Assembly (NCBI GenBank): GCA_018335195.1
Contig: JAGXKN010000007.1
Coordinates: 1 to 64,000 of the forward strand
From: Desulfobacterales bacterium
GTDB taxonomy: Bacteria > Desulfobacterota > Desulfobacteria > Desulfobacterales > Desulfosalsimonadaceae
Length of the DNA: 64,000 nt
Direction: 5' to 3'
Under the pieces are notes generated by a model, which saw only the letters and a program-made list of their open reading frames with translations, did not search any database and was not told where the DNA came from. Shown piece by piece: positions 7,371 through 14,444 of the stretch. Both the position numbers and the translations under genes were made by a program. How positions within the stretch are numbered: the first letter of the stretch is position 1; each line of letters begins with the position of its first letter.

Positions 7371-7666
7371 TGGTCTATGACCTCCTGGTAAAGCGCTTTG
7401 ATTTTTTCCCGCATGCGGTTGAGCAGCTTTCTGCCCTCAGGCGTGATCCGGTAATACTTTCGCTGTTTATGGGCCACAGTTCGGGTTTCGCAGGTCAAAA
7501 ACCCGCCGGATTCCAACTTGGCCAGGATGGGATAGAGCGTTCCCGGGCTGATTTCATATCCGTGGCGGGCAAGCTCCTCCATCAGCCCGACGCCGAAAAC
7601 CGCCTCCGTGTCGGCATGATAGAGAATATGGATTTTTATAAACGCCAGTTCCAAATCCCGGATCAT
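7367..7666 (-). CDS. PadR-family transcriptional regulator
   Basis: The 99-residue protein has the PadR winged helix: an N-terminal helix, FGVGLMEELARHGYEISPGT (about 24-43), LYPILAKLESGGFLTCET and the RKYYRITPEGRKLL wing, followed by a short dimerisation helix. PadR proteins usually repress neighbouring genes and release them on binding small aromatic or drug-like molecules. It precedes and overlaps the TSUP gene, so that permease is the likely target. A 28-base imperfect palindrome 26 bases before its ATG is the probable operator. Confidence 0.92.
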   Translation of the reverse strand: MIRDLELAFIKIHILYHADTEAVFGVGLMEELARHGYEISPGTLYPILAKLESGGFLTCETRTVAHKQRKYYRITPEGRKLLNRMREKIKALYQEVIDQ

Positions 7667-7691
7667 TGCTTCTCCTTTTTTCGCATATCAA

Positions 7692-7719
7692 TATCGATAT
7701 ATAATATTGAATTTCGATA
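7692..7719. promoter_or_regulatory. Probable PadR operator
   Basis: TATCGA at 7692-7697 and TCGATA at 7714-7719 bound a 28-base imperfect palindrome in which 22 of 28 positions are self-complementary. It lies in the AT-rich promoter region of the padR-TSUP unit, as expected for an autoregulatory site. Confidence 0.6.
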
Positions 7720-7940
7720 CTGTCAAATTTTATCGCAAATGCTGTACATTTTCTTTACGTGGGCGTGCGGGCCCGACAGCCGGCACCCCCCGTTCCTTTT
7801 CTTTGGGGAAACGCAGACCGGCGCGTAAAAATTTGCATATCCCCTGCTGAAATGATAATATATGCAAAAATTCAGGCGCTTTGCCTGGATGCCGGACAAT
7901 TGACGATGAGCGCGAACAACAACCGCAAAGAGGCCGCCGC

Positions 7941-8494
7941 ATGAATGAAGCCGAAACCCAAAACGCTATCGTTATCTATCAAGATTCAGATAAACCGGTT
8001 GAGGTTTGGCTTGATCCGCAGCGAGAAACCGTATGGCTCAGCCAACGCCAGATGGCTGAGATCTTTGACACCTCCACCGATAACATCGGGCTTCACCTCA
8101 AAAATATTTATAATATTGGGGAGTTGGAAGAATCGGCAACTACCGAGGAATCCTCGGTAGTTCGTAAGGAGGGGGCACGTAAGGTGACCCGACAAATAAA
8201 GCACTACAACCTCGACGCCATCATTTCCGTGGGCTACCGGGTCAACTCCCGGCGCGCGGTGCAGTTCCGCCAGTGGGCCACCCGGGTGCTGCGCGAACAC
8301 CTGATCCAGGGCTGGACCCTGAACCAGCGCCGCTTTGAGGAAAATGCCCGGGAACTGGAGGCCGCCATGGCGCTGGTGCGAAAGGCGGCCCAAAGCCCCG
8401 AATTAGATACTGAAAGGGGGCGCGGGCTGGTAGACATTATTGCCAGTTATACACATTGATGATGAACATGCTGGCCGGAGAAAATACCGCCTGA
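7941..8494 (+). pseudogene. RhuM-family gene with internal deletion
   Basis: From the ATG at 7941 (behind AGAGG), 172 codons match the N-terminal DNA-binding part of RhuM/'virulence RhuM' proteins: VWLSQRQMAEIFDTSTDNI, HYNLDAIISVGYRVNSRRA and QFRQWATRVLREHL. The frame then stops after DIIASYT. One frame over, directly at that point, LMMNMLAGENTA and a stop (8492-8494) resemble the native C-terminus of the family. The central region, which in full-length relatives carries a Fic/Doc-like segment of about 150 residues, is missing. The protein product is therefore truncated. In other genomes RhuM genes commonly sit inside type I restriction operons, consistent with the HsdR stump that follows. 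Confidence 0.8.
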
Positions 8495-8541
8495 ATGAAG
8501 CCGAAACACGTGCTGAACGCATCGATCCTGCCTTGCGGCAA
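8491..8541 (+). pseudogene. Stump of type I restriction HsdR N-terminus
   Basis: Overlapping the RhuM stop, the plus strand encodes NEAETRAERIDPALRQ, the pattern with which many HsdR subunits begin (from memory of the family: NEAETRAE-IDPAL). It has no canonical start codon (CTG in place of ATG), and similarity ends after about 17 codons. Together with the RhuM gene it indicates that a type I restriction-modification operon once lay here and was lost by deletion. Confidence 0.55.
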
Positions 8542-8655
8542 GTAGCTCAAAACGGACAATTTCGCATTCTTGGCTTCAATCAATACAGATGGCTTCGAAA
8601 AAGTCCAATATCTGCGTTGCGCTGCATCCCTCGGAATTTCACGTACGTCTATAGA

Positions 8656-9066
8656 TCAGGAGGCGGTACCGCTTTTGATCACTGCCGTGGCCCGGATTTC
8701 GCACAAAAGCTCGGGCATCACCAGTTCGGTGACCCCCACCGCGGTCCAGGCCGGAAAATCTTCAGGTATAAATTTGGCCTTAATCTTTAAAAATTTGCCG
8801 ATTTCCTTCATGGAGGTGTGATACGTCACCAGCTCCACGACGTCTTCCAGGCCGGCGCCGGCTTCTGCCAGAACATGCTGCAGGTTGGCAAAGGCCGCCT
8901 GCGCCTGTGCCTCGATGCCTTCCGCGACATTTCCGTTCTCGTCAATGCCGACCTGGCCCGATACCCAGACCATGCTGCCGGCGCAAACCGCCTGGGAAAA
9001 CTGCATGCGCTGGTATATCTTTTCGGTTCCGGGCGGGTTGATCAGGGTTTTTTTCGATGGTTCCAT
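8656..9066 (-). CDS. RidA family (YjgF/YER057c/UK114) protein
   Basis: The 136-residue cytoplasmic protein has the RidA signatures: FSQAVCAGSMVWVSGQVGID near residues 23-42, ANLQHVLAEAGAGLEDVV in the middle, and the C-terminal strand LLCEIRATAVI carrying the conserved arginine that binds the carboxylate of imine intermediates. RidA enzymes hydrolyse reactive enamines and imines made by PLP enzymes. It starts at 9066 with no close downstream partner and is probably monocistronic. Just upstream lies the inverted-repeat element at 9085-9282. Confidence 0.93.
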   Translation of the reverse strand: MEPSKKTLINPPGTEKIYQRMQFSQAVCAGSMVWVSGQVGIDENGNVAEGIEAQAQAAFANLQHVLAEAGAGLEDVVELVTYHTSMKEIGKFLKIKAKFIPEDFPAWTAVGVTELVMPELLCEIRATAVIKSGTAS

Positions 9067-9084
9067 AAATCGGTTTCCTTTCCA

Positions 9085-9282
9085 CCTAAATTGAGCGTTT
9101 CAGATTTTTAAAAGCAATTTATTTTAAAGGATAACATCCATTTCTATTTTAAAAATCTGAAACCCTCCGGGATTTTCAACTTTACCGCATCTACTGCGTC
9201 AGATGCAGCCTCGCATAGCTCACTATAGCGAGTCTGCATCTTCCTTGTATATACGGCAAACTTGAAAATCGCTCAATTTAGG
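9085..9282. repeat. Nested inverted-repeat element (non-coding, MITE/REP-like)
   Basis: The element is bounded by a perfect 13-base terminal inverted repeat (CCTAAATTGAGCG at 9085-9097, complement at 9270-9282). Inside are three more paired segments. The first is a perfect 17-bp stem (9097-9113 with 9147-9163). The second is an imperfect 17-bp pair (9171-9187 with 9254-9270). The third is a hairpin GATGCAG-C-CTCGC/GCGAG-T-CTGCATC (9202-9240). No coding frame is present. Such architecture is typical of small non-autonomous palindromic elements. Confidence 0.75.
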
Positions 9283-9320
9283 TTCCATTTTGCCGGCCGG
9301 GCCGGTTTTTCGTTGCATAT

Positions 9321-9686
9321 TCAGGATAAGGGGCGCTGGTCCTGCCAGATCTCTATCCGGTGTCCTTCCGGGTCATAAAAAGCGCCCCAGGGGTGATTTT
9401 TTATATCTGCCGGTCCAATGCCGGATTTTTCCATATCCGCCCAAACCGAATCGATGTCTTTTACTTCCAGGGCCAGGGTGAAACCTTTGCCGCCGCAGCT
9501 TTTGACTGAAGCGCGGGTTTCGTCTGCAATGCTGATCCTTGAACCGCCGGTCAGGCGGAATTCCACGAACCAGTCGTTTGAAAAGTTGACCTGCAGGCCC
9601 AGCCGTTCTTTGTAGAACGCTACCGCTTGTTCCCACTGCTTGCAGTAAAGGATGGTATTTGTGGTTTTAAATCTTTGATCCATCAT
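9321..9686 (-). CDS. VOC (glyoxalase/bleomycin-resistance) family protein
   Basis: The protein has 121 residues with the paired beta-alpha-beta-beta-beta pattern of the vicinal-oxygen-chelate fold: NTILYCKQWEQAVAFYKERL near the start, WFVEFRLTGGSRISIAD, TLALEVKDIDSVWADMEK, and the C-terminal WGAFYDPEGHRIEIWQ, where the final Glu would be a metal ligand. Members are metal-dependent lyases, dioxygenases or small-molecule binding proteins; this one cannot be assigned further. Two adjacent ATGs (9686 and 9683) are possible starts. It is a single gene between the repeat element and the divergent thioredoxin reductase. Confidence 0.85.
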   Translation of the reverse strand: MMDQRFKTTNTILYCKQWEQAVAFYKERLGLQVNFSNDWFVEFRLTGGSRISIADETRASVKSCGGKGFTLALEVKDIDSVWADMEKSGIGPADIKNHPWGAFYDPEGHRIEIWQDQRPLS

Positions 9687-9789
9687 TGATACCAGATTTG
9701 CAAAAACGGATGATTCTGCATATTTTTATGACTGTATTTTCCTGCGATGAAGCCAGGTACTTACGAAGCATAGCACAATGGTCACGTAT

Positions 9790-9815
9790 TACAAAATTTT
9801 GTAGACCGGTATAAT
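9790..9815 (+). promoter_or_regulatory. Promoter and palindromic operator of the trxB cluster
   Basis: TATAAT at 9810-9815 is a consensus -10 box. The expected -35 region is covered by a perfect 14-base palindrome, TACAAAATTTTGTA (9790-9803), with no good -35 hexamer. A repressor bound there would block the promoter; the ArsR-type gene two positions downstream is the obvious candidate. Confidence 0.55.
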
Positions 9816-9874
9816 ATGAACATATAAATATTTATTCGATTATATAATTTATAACACCGAAAGGAAGAGGTCGT

Positions 9875-10810
9875 ATGGCAGAAGACGGGATGTATGATTT
9901 GATCATTATAGGCGGCGGCCCGGCAGGATTGACCGCCGGGATGTATGCGATGCGGGCGGCCCTTAAGACCGTATTGATTGAACAGGGTGCTCCCGGCGGG
10001 CAGGTGGCAGTTACGGAACAGGTCGACAATTACCCGGGTTTCATCGAGATCGGCGGTTTTGAGCTTTGTGAAAAATTCCTGGAACACGCCAAGTGGTACG
10101 GGCTTGAGATTCTGGATAAGGAGGCTGTTGCAGCAGAGCCCGGAATCGAATGCCACGCGGTTCGCCTTGCCGACGGCACGCTTTTGAAATCCCACGCGGT
10201 TATTCTGGCAACCGGGGGGACCTCCAGAAAACTCGAAGTTCCCGGTGAAAATGAAAACTTCGGCAAAGGGGTTTCCTATTGCGCCACGTGTGACGGTTTC
10301 TTCTTCCGTGATAAGACCGTGGCCGTGGTGGGCGGCGGGGATACTGCGCTGGAAGACGCGCTTTATCTTTCAAAGATTGCGCGCAAGGTCTACATCATCC
10401 ATCGCAGGGATGCCTTCCGGGGCAGCAAAATTCTCCAGGAGCGGGTCTTTTCAGAGCCGGGGATTGAAATTATATTCAATTCCGTTGTCACCGAAATCCG
10501 GGCCGGTCTGGGGGGTGTTGAGCGTATCGGCTTAAAGGACGCGCAAACAGGGGACGGCCGGGATCTTGATGTCGAAGGCGTCTTTATTTTCGTGGGCTTT
10601 CTGCCCAACAATGTGCTGGTTCCTGCCGGGATAAAAACGAATAAAACCGGTTATGTGGTTACAGACGAAAAATGCGAAACCGACATACCGGGAATCTTTG
10701 CTGTAGGCGATCTCCGGGAGAAATACGCCAATCAGATTGTACTTGCCGCAGCAGACGGATGCACGGCCGCCCTGGCCTCAGCACTCTATGTCGAAACCCG
10801 GAAGGCATAA
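9875..10810 (+). CDS. trxB: Thioredoxin reductase
   Basis: The 311-residue flavoprotein has the FAD dinucleotide fold GGGPAG at 13-18, the redox-active pair C136-A-T-C139 in SYCATCDGFF, the second nucleotide fold VVGGGDTALEDA at 151-162 and the HRRDAFR motif at 176-182 that usually marks NADPH preference. The C-terminal FAVGDLREK contacts FAD. It reduces thioredoxin or a thioredoxin-like protein in the cytoplasm. The length is normal. The ATG at 9875 follows GGAAGAGG. It leads a probable three-gene unit with an ArsR regulator and a DsrE-family selenoprotein candidate, which could be part of the electron acceptor chain. Confidence 0.95.
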   Translation: MAEDGMYDLIIIGGGPAGLTAGMYAMRAALKTVLIEQGAPGGQVAVTEQVDNYPGFIEIGGFELCEKFLEHAKWYGLEILDKEAVAAEPGIECHAVRLADGTLLKSHAVILATGGTSRKLEVPGENENFGKGVSYCATCDGFFFRDKTVAVVGGGDTALEDALYLSKIARKVYIIHRRDAFRGSKILQERVFSEPGIEIIFNSVVTEIRAGLGGVERIGLKDAQTGDGRDLDVEGVFIFVGFLPNNVLVPAGIKTNKTGYVVTDEKCETDIPGIFAVGDLREKYANQIVLAAADGCTAALASALYVETRKA

Positions 10811-10830
10811 ACTACGGCCCCGGCTTATGA

Positions 10831-11229
10831 ATGCGGCAAGTCAAAATGCAAAAAACAAACCCGGCTAAGTGTTCGATGACAGTCAGCAAAGAAGGAAAGG
10901 CCTTGCAGGATGGTCCGAACGGAATTTCACGTAATCCGGCAGCAGGAAAAAACGGCCGCCCGGTTTTGCATCAGTTCGAGGTTGATGACCGCCAATGCAT
11001 CGCTTTTCTGGCCAAAAGCCTTTCAGGCGCCAACCGGCTGAGGATACTGCTGCTGGTCAGCAGCGGCAGGAAATCGGTATCCGCCATCGTCGAGGCGCTT
11101 GACTTGTCACAGCCCCTGGTGTCGCATCATTTGAAAGAGCTGCGGCGATCCCTTCTGGTGAGGGTGGAGTGTGAGGGCCCTTTTATTTATCATGAGCTTG
11201 CGGATCCGGGAATCCTGGATGTATTATAA
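10831..11229 (+). CDS. ArsR-family transcriptional regulator, possibly shortened
   Basis: The 132-residue frame has a variable N-terminus of about 55 residues with several possible starts (10831, 10846, 10876; none with a strong ribosome site). The ArsR winged helix begins at FLAKSLSGANRLRILLLVSS and includes ALDLSQPLVSHHLKELRRSLLV, the recognition helix. The domain ends in FIYHELADPGILDVL then TAA. In-frame codons after the stop read ALSDMAADLLAARKTF and then a second TAA, resembling the C-terminal helix of relatives, so the stop may be a nonsense change that trims the dimerisation helix. It probably controls the trxB cluster. Confidence 0.8.
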   Translation: MRQVKMQKTNPAKCSMTVSKEGKALQDGPNGISRNPAAGKNGRPVLHQFEVDDRQCIAFLAKSLSGANRLRILLLVSSGRKSVSAIVEALDLSQPLVSHHLKELRRSLLVRVECEGPFIYHELADPGILDVL

Positions 11230-11292
11230 GCCTTGAGCGATATGGCCGCGGATCTTTTGGCAGCGAGAAAGACGTTTTAAGGAGAGCAGTCA

Positions 11293-11610
11293 ATGAAAAT
11301 TGCAATGATCGTCTGCGAGGACAACCCGGAAGTGGTCTGGAACGCCTTCAGGCTGGCCAATATGATGCTCGAGGGCATGGATGACGTGAGCATCTTTTTA
11401 AACGGCCCGTCTGTATGCTATGAACAGTCTGCTTCCGAGCAGTTTCCGCTAACGGAACTGGCCAGGATCTTTATCCTTTCCGAAGGGCAGCTTCTGGCCT
11501 GAGGAAAGCTCATGGACCTCCACGGCGAGGAGGAAGGATACCACAAAAGGGGCACCCAGAAAAATCTCTATGACCTGATCAAAGAAAGCGACAGGGTCAT
11601 CACTTTTTGA
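11293..11610 (+). CDS. DsrE-family protein with in-frame UGA (putative selenoprotein)
   Basis: From the ATG at 11293, with AAGGAGAGC just before it, 69 codons match DsrE/DsrF-like proteins (KIAMIVCEDNPEVVWNAFRL, then a GMDDVSIFLNG strand). TGA at 11500-11502 falls exactly where family members have the first Cys of an LACGTC motif. The frame continues for 35 codons in good family register (QKNLYDLIKESDRVITF) to TGA at 11608-11610, giving 105 residues. A hairpin with a GG-containing loop follows the internal TGA. Reading it as selenocysteine restores a normal-length DsrE protein, probably a cytoplasmic sulfur or selenium redox carrier linked to the adjacent thioredoxin reductase. The alternative is a nonsense pseudogene. 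Confidence 0.75.
11503..11540 (+). promoter_or_regulatory. Candidate bacterial SECIS hairpin
   Basis: Immediately 3' of the internal TGA, CCTCC (11517-11521) pairs with GGAGG (11529-11533) around the seven-base loop ACGGCGA. The GG of the loop lies about 21 bases after the TGA, within the spacing described for bacterial SECIS elements recognised by SelB. The stem is short, so the fold needs computing. Confidence 0.5.
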
Positions 11611-11826
11611 GCCGATGCCGGCAATGGGAAAACGCTTTTTAAATCGCTACCGGCCGAGACAATCCGGAAGCCGGGAGCTTGCCGAAAATCCCCGGTTTTG
11701 AGGCTAGCACGATACCAGACAAACATCTCCCCGGAATTCTGGTTATAGCCCGAAGTCCCGAGCGCCTGCAGGTCAGGGCTCCGGATTTTAAGAAAACAAA
11801 GATGATGGCTACAGCAGATTCAACCG

Positions 11827-12744
11827 TTATTGTTTTTCGGAATATTCTGCCGCCATCTCCACCTCGGTATAACCCGCGTAATCATCGCTCGGCCTTATGA
11901 TTATGCGAACTTTGTTTTCGGCTTTTGTGGCCTCTAAATATTTTTCCTCCGGGGTTTCGGCTTTTTTCACGATTTCCCAGTTCTTGTCTTCCATTTCCGT
12001 CTTATAGAATGCCAGCACCTGATCTTTATCTGCTTTTGCCGCGTAGGATGCCGCGTGGGAGACACTGCCGTCTTTTTCTACCTTCTGATAGGCGGTGCGT
12101 ACAGATCCGGGATAAATCGGTACATCTTCAGGATCGGAGCCGGAGACTTCTTCGGGCTGGTCTTTGACCTTTTCGGCTTTCTCAGGTTCGGAACGCGCGG
12201 GTTCGCCGCTTGCCTCCGCAGCATTCGATCCAGTCGTATGCCATACCGCGGCAACAGTTTCGTCATTATACCTGGTAACTGCAAGGCTCATCTTACGGCC
12301 GTTTCTGGCCAGCTCGGCAGCCCTTATTTCTTCCTCCATGTATCCGGAAACAGACTCGATCTGTTCGGGTGCCATTTCCAGGGCCGCCATTTCCTTTTCA
12401 ACTTCCCAGCCCTCCTGCCTGAAATATTGAATAAACTCGTCATAGGTCTGATCTGCGGGCGCATCCGAAGTGGTGACCTTGACGGTTTTATCTCCCTGCG
12501 GCATGTCAATTTTATAGGCATTGTCCAGAAACCCGGGGGGCATGCCGGTTTCCGCCTTTGTGCCGACATGGTGTATTACCGACGAAACCTCCATGCCCAG
12601 TTTATCCGTTACAAACGGCACAACCGTGTGCCTGTTGAGGTAGCCGACCACGGCCAACACTGCCAGCAATACAATGATTATGACAAATACCAGTAGACAT
12701 CCTGACAGGCAGCCCTTTTTCTCTGACCTGGATTCTTTTTTCAA
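11827..12744 (-). CDS. Membrane-anchored envelope protein of unknown function
   Basis: The 305-residue protein starts at TTG (12744) behind GGGAGG. A Lys/Arg-rich tail precedes one hydrophobic helix (about residues 12-34), so the bulk should be extracytoplasmic. Two similar segments follow: one around QTYDEFIQYFRQEGWEVEKE (about 105-125), the other VLAFYKTEMEDKNWEIVKK (about 238-256), the latter preceded by VPIYPGSVRT. Both look like a small repeated domain known from other exported proteins. They are separated by an acidic Ser/Glu/Pro-rich linker. It is the last gene of a four-gene minus-strand envelope cluster. The biochemical role is unknown. Confidence 0.65.
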   Translation of the reverse strand: MKKESRSEKKGCLSGCLLVFVIIIVLLAVLAVVGYLNRHTVVPFVTDKLGMEVSSVIHHVGTKAETGMPPGFLDNAYKIDMPQGDKTVKVTTSDAPADQTYDEFIQYFRQEGWEVEKEMAALEMAPEQIESVSGYMEEEIRAAELARNGRKMSLAVTRYNDETVAAVWHTTGSNAAEASGEPARSEPEKAEKVKDQPEEVSGSDPEDVPIYPGSVRTAYQKVEKDGSVSHAASYAAKADKDQVLAFYKTEMEDKNWEIVKKAETPEEKYLEATKAENKVRIIIRPSDDYAGYTEVEMAAEYSEKQ

Positions 12745-12792
12745 AACAGCCTCCCTGAAGGGGTTTGCTCTTAAAGCAGCGACATCATGCCT

Positions 12793-13296
12793 TTATTCGA
12801 CGGAGTCCGCGATGTCTGCAAGCGGGACATCATTTCCCATTGAAATCAGTGCATCTTCGGTGTCAAAGGAGCGGGTCTCAATGACCACGAGTATTTCCTC
12901 CTGCGGGGCGATCATCAGGTTGCTTCTGCCGCCTTTCTTGTTGAAGTCAAGAACTGCTTTATGGCCTGAAATATCGAGCGTTTTTACTTTTCTTTCCCCG
13001 GTTTCCATATTGAATTGCTGCAGGGTTTTAAACTCTCTTACGCCCGGGGCGTTCGTACCGGTGACAATGGTAAGGCGGGCATCATTTCCGCTGCCATCGG
13101 AATATTCCTGTTTCAGAGTGGACATGGACTGCCCGCTTTTCTCCATGTTCATCCCCTCGGGTTCACCCTGTTTGTCCAGCCCGCCGATACTTTCGGGTAG
13201 CAGCGGGATCCATTCCTTGTAATCAAAGGCGTTTGCCGCTGAAGATGCGAGGATAAAACCAACGACAATCAAGAAAACCGTAATGTATTTATGCAT
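12793..13296 (-). CDS. Exported protein of unknown function
   Basis: The 167-residue protein has a clear signal peptide (hydrophobic residues 5-20, cleavage around ANA-F23), so it should be periplasmic. The mature part opens with WIPLLPESIGGLDKQGEPEG and contains a TLKQEYSDG strand, a LQQFNMETGERKVKTLDI segment and HKAVLDFN, suggesting a mixed beta fold of a single domain. There are no cysteines after cleavage. The ATG at 13296 has an ideal AAGGAGG site. It sits between the CsgG-like lipoprotein and the membrane-anchored protein, 48-52 bases from each, in what looks like one transcript. No family recognised. Confidence 0.65.
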   Translation of the reverse strand: MHKYITVFLIVVGFILASSAANAFDYKEWIPLLPESIGGLDKQGEPEGMNMEKSGQSMSTLKQEYSDGSGNDARLTIVTGTNAPGVREFKTLQQFNMETGERKVKTLDISGHKAVLDFNKKGGRSNLMIAPQEEILVVIETRSFDTEDALISMGNDVPLADIADSVE

Positions 13297-13348
13297 TTTG
13301 TGCCTCCTTGAAAAATGGCTTTATAGAATAAGGGGTTATGCTTGCCGA

Positions 13349-13993
13349 TTACCTCTGGGGCAATTCTGCGACCATCTGTTTAATGGCTTTTTGAACAACC
13401 TTGGCGGTTTGCGGGGATAAGGCCTTGCCCGCAGCACCGCCGAGAACGCCGCCTGCAACGCCGCCTACAACTCTACCGGAACCACTACCGATCTGCGAGC
13501 CGCCCAAGGCTCCGAGTATTGCTCCGCCTGCAGTTGCCAATGTTTTTCCGCTGCCGCCGCCGCCGGTTCCGATCCAGAGAATTTCTGCGGTTTCTGTGTC
13601 AATCATTTTTCCGGTCACACTTACTTTTTCGCCTTCCACGTTTGCCTCAAGCATAACAACTGCGGGGACGTTCAATACTTTGCCGATCCGGGCCGCCTCG
13701 GAGCTTGTGGTGCGTTCGGAGCGCTGAAAATCCTGTTCCGCCAATACCTTGTTCACCCGGTTTCTTTCGATCATGCGATAGCCTTTTTTAAGCATCTCGG
13801 CTGTAAAGTAATCCTCGACCTGATTTTTGGGCGCATCGCCCCTGATGTCCCCGCCCACGTCAACCACTGCAATTTTTTCAGGCTGAGCTTTGTGGAAAGC
13901 CGGAGAAATGGTGCTGTCTCCTGTTGCACATCCGGTTGCACAGAGCAAAGCAACACATAAAAGGAGATTGCCAATCAATGCAGAATATTTCAT
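13349..13993 (-). CDS. CsgG-like lipoprotein with glycine-zipper tail
   Basis: The 214-residue protein has a lipoprotein signal ending LLCATGC, with lipidated Cys at residue 22. The domain from about residue 38 to 150 (KIAVVDVGGDIRG, YFTAEMLKKGYRMIERNRVNKVL, TGKMIDTETAEILW) follows the CsgG/GNA1162 pattern of proteins that form or assist outer-membrane channels. The C-terminal part is Gly-rich with repeated GGxxGxxxG spacing (about 145-190), a glycine zipper able to insert in membranes. CsgG itself secretes curli subunits, but no curli genes are nearby, so the role is open. Confidence 0.75.
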   Translation of the reverse strand: MKYSALIGNLLLCVALLCATGCATGDSTISPAFHKAQPEKIAVVDVGGDIRGDAPKNQVEDYFTAEMLKKGYRMIERNRVNKVLAEQDFQRSERTTSSEAARIGKVLNVPAVVMLEANVEGEKVSVTGKMIDTETAEILWIGTGGGGSGKTLATAGGAILGALGGSQIGSGSGRVVGGVAGGVLGGAAGKALSPQTAKVVQKAIKQMVAELPQR

Positions 13994-14444
13994 CCTTTTC
14001 CTCCCGTTGTTTGAAATTGACTATTATCTTTAATACTTATTTACTACGGTTTTTATTGTGATGCAATAAAAATCAAGGAATTTGAAATTCCTGCAAAAAG
14101 CACTAAAAAGAAGAATTAGAAAAGAATCGTTTCGGATGGTGCCACAGGGGGGGGTGACAGGGTTAAGCCTTCTGCATATTTTTATATAAAGTGAAAGGAG
14201 TGCGCATGCCTTACCTGAGCCGCCATGTACGCGAATAACACGAAGCACTTGTTATTATTAAGGAATAACGGGGCCTGCCGCATCAATTATCGCCGGTTTT
14301 TTCTCCGGCAGCGGATTTACCGTTTTTCGCACTGCATACCAAACCGAGGCGGAAGCAATTGCTGCGCCCGCCCCGGTTATTTTGTCACCCCTGTTCAGCT
14401 TGCCCGGTGCCACACGGCAAGCCCCCGGGGCGGTTCCTCCGGTT
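13994..14444. other. Interval without a convincing gene
   Basis: AT-rich DNA here is followed by GC-rich DNA. A perfect palindrome GGAATTTGAAATTCC lies at 14077-14091. A minus-strand frame continuing past the OmpA stop (GTG at about 14415, roughly 50 codons with a GAGAAIASASVWYAV hydrophobic stretch) is possible but has no well-placed ribosome site. A plus-strand ATG at 14206 behind AAAGGAG gives only 10 codons. Confidence 0.4.

Noticed and set aside
8457-8459. TGA ending the RhuM N-terminal frame as a possible selenocysteine codon
   Set aside because: It is followed at once by a second in-frame TGA, no Cys is expected there, and family similarity resumes in another frame. Deletion with frame shift fits better.
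11679-11900. 73-codon plus-strand frame after the DsrE gene
   Set aside because: No start signal, overlaps the convergent membrane-protein gene, and shows no recognisable sequence.
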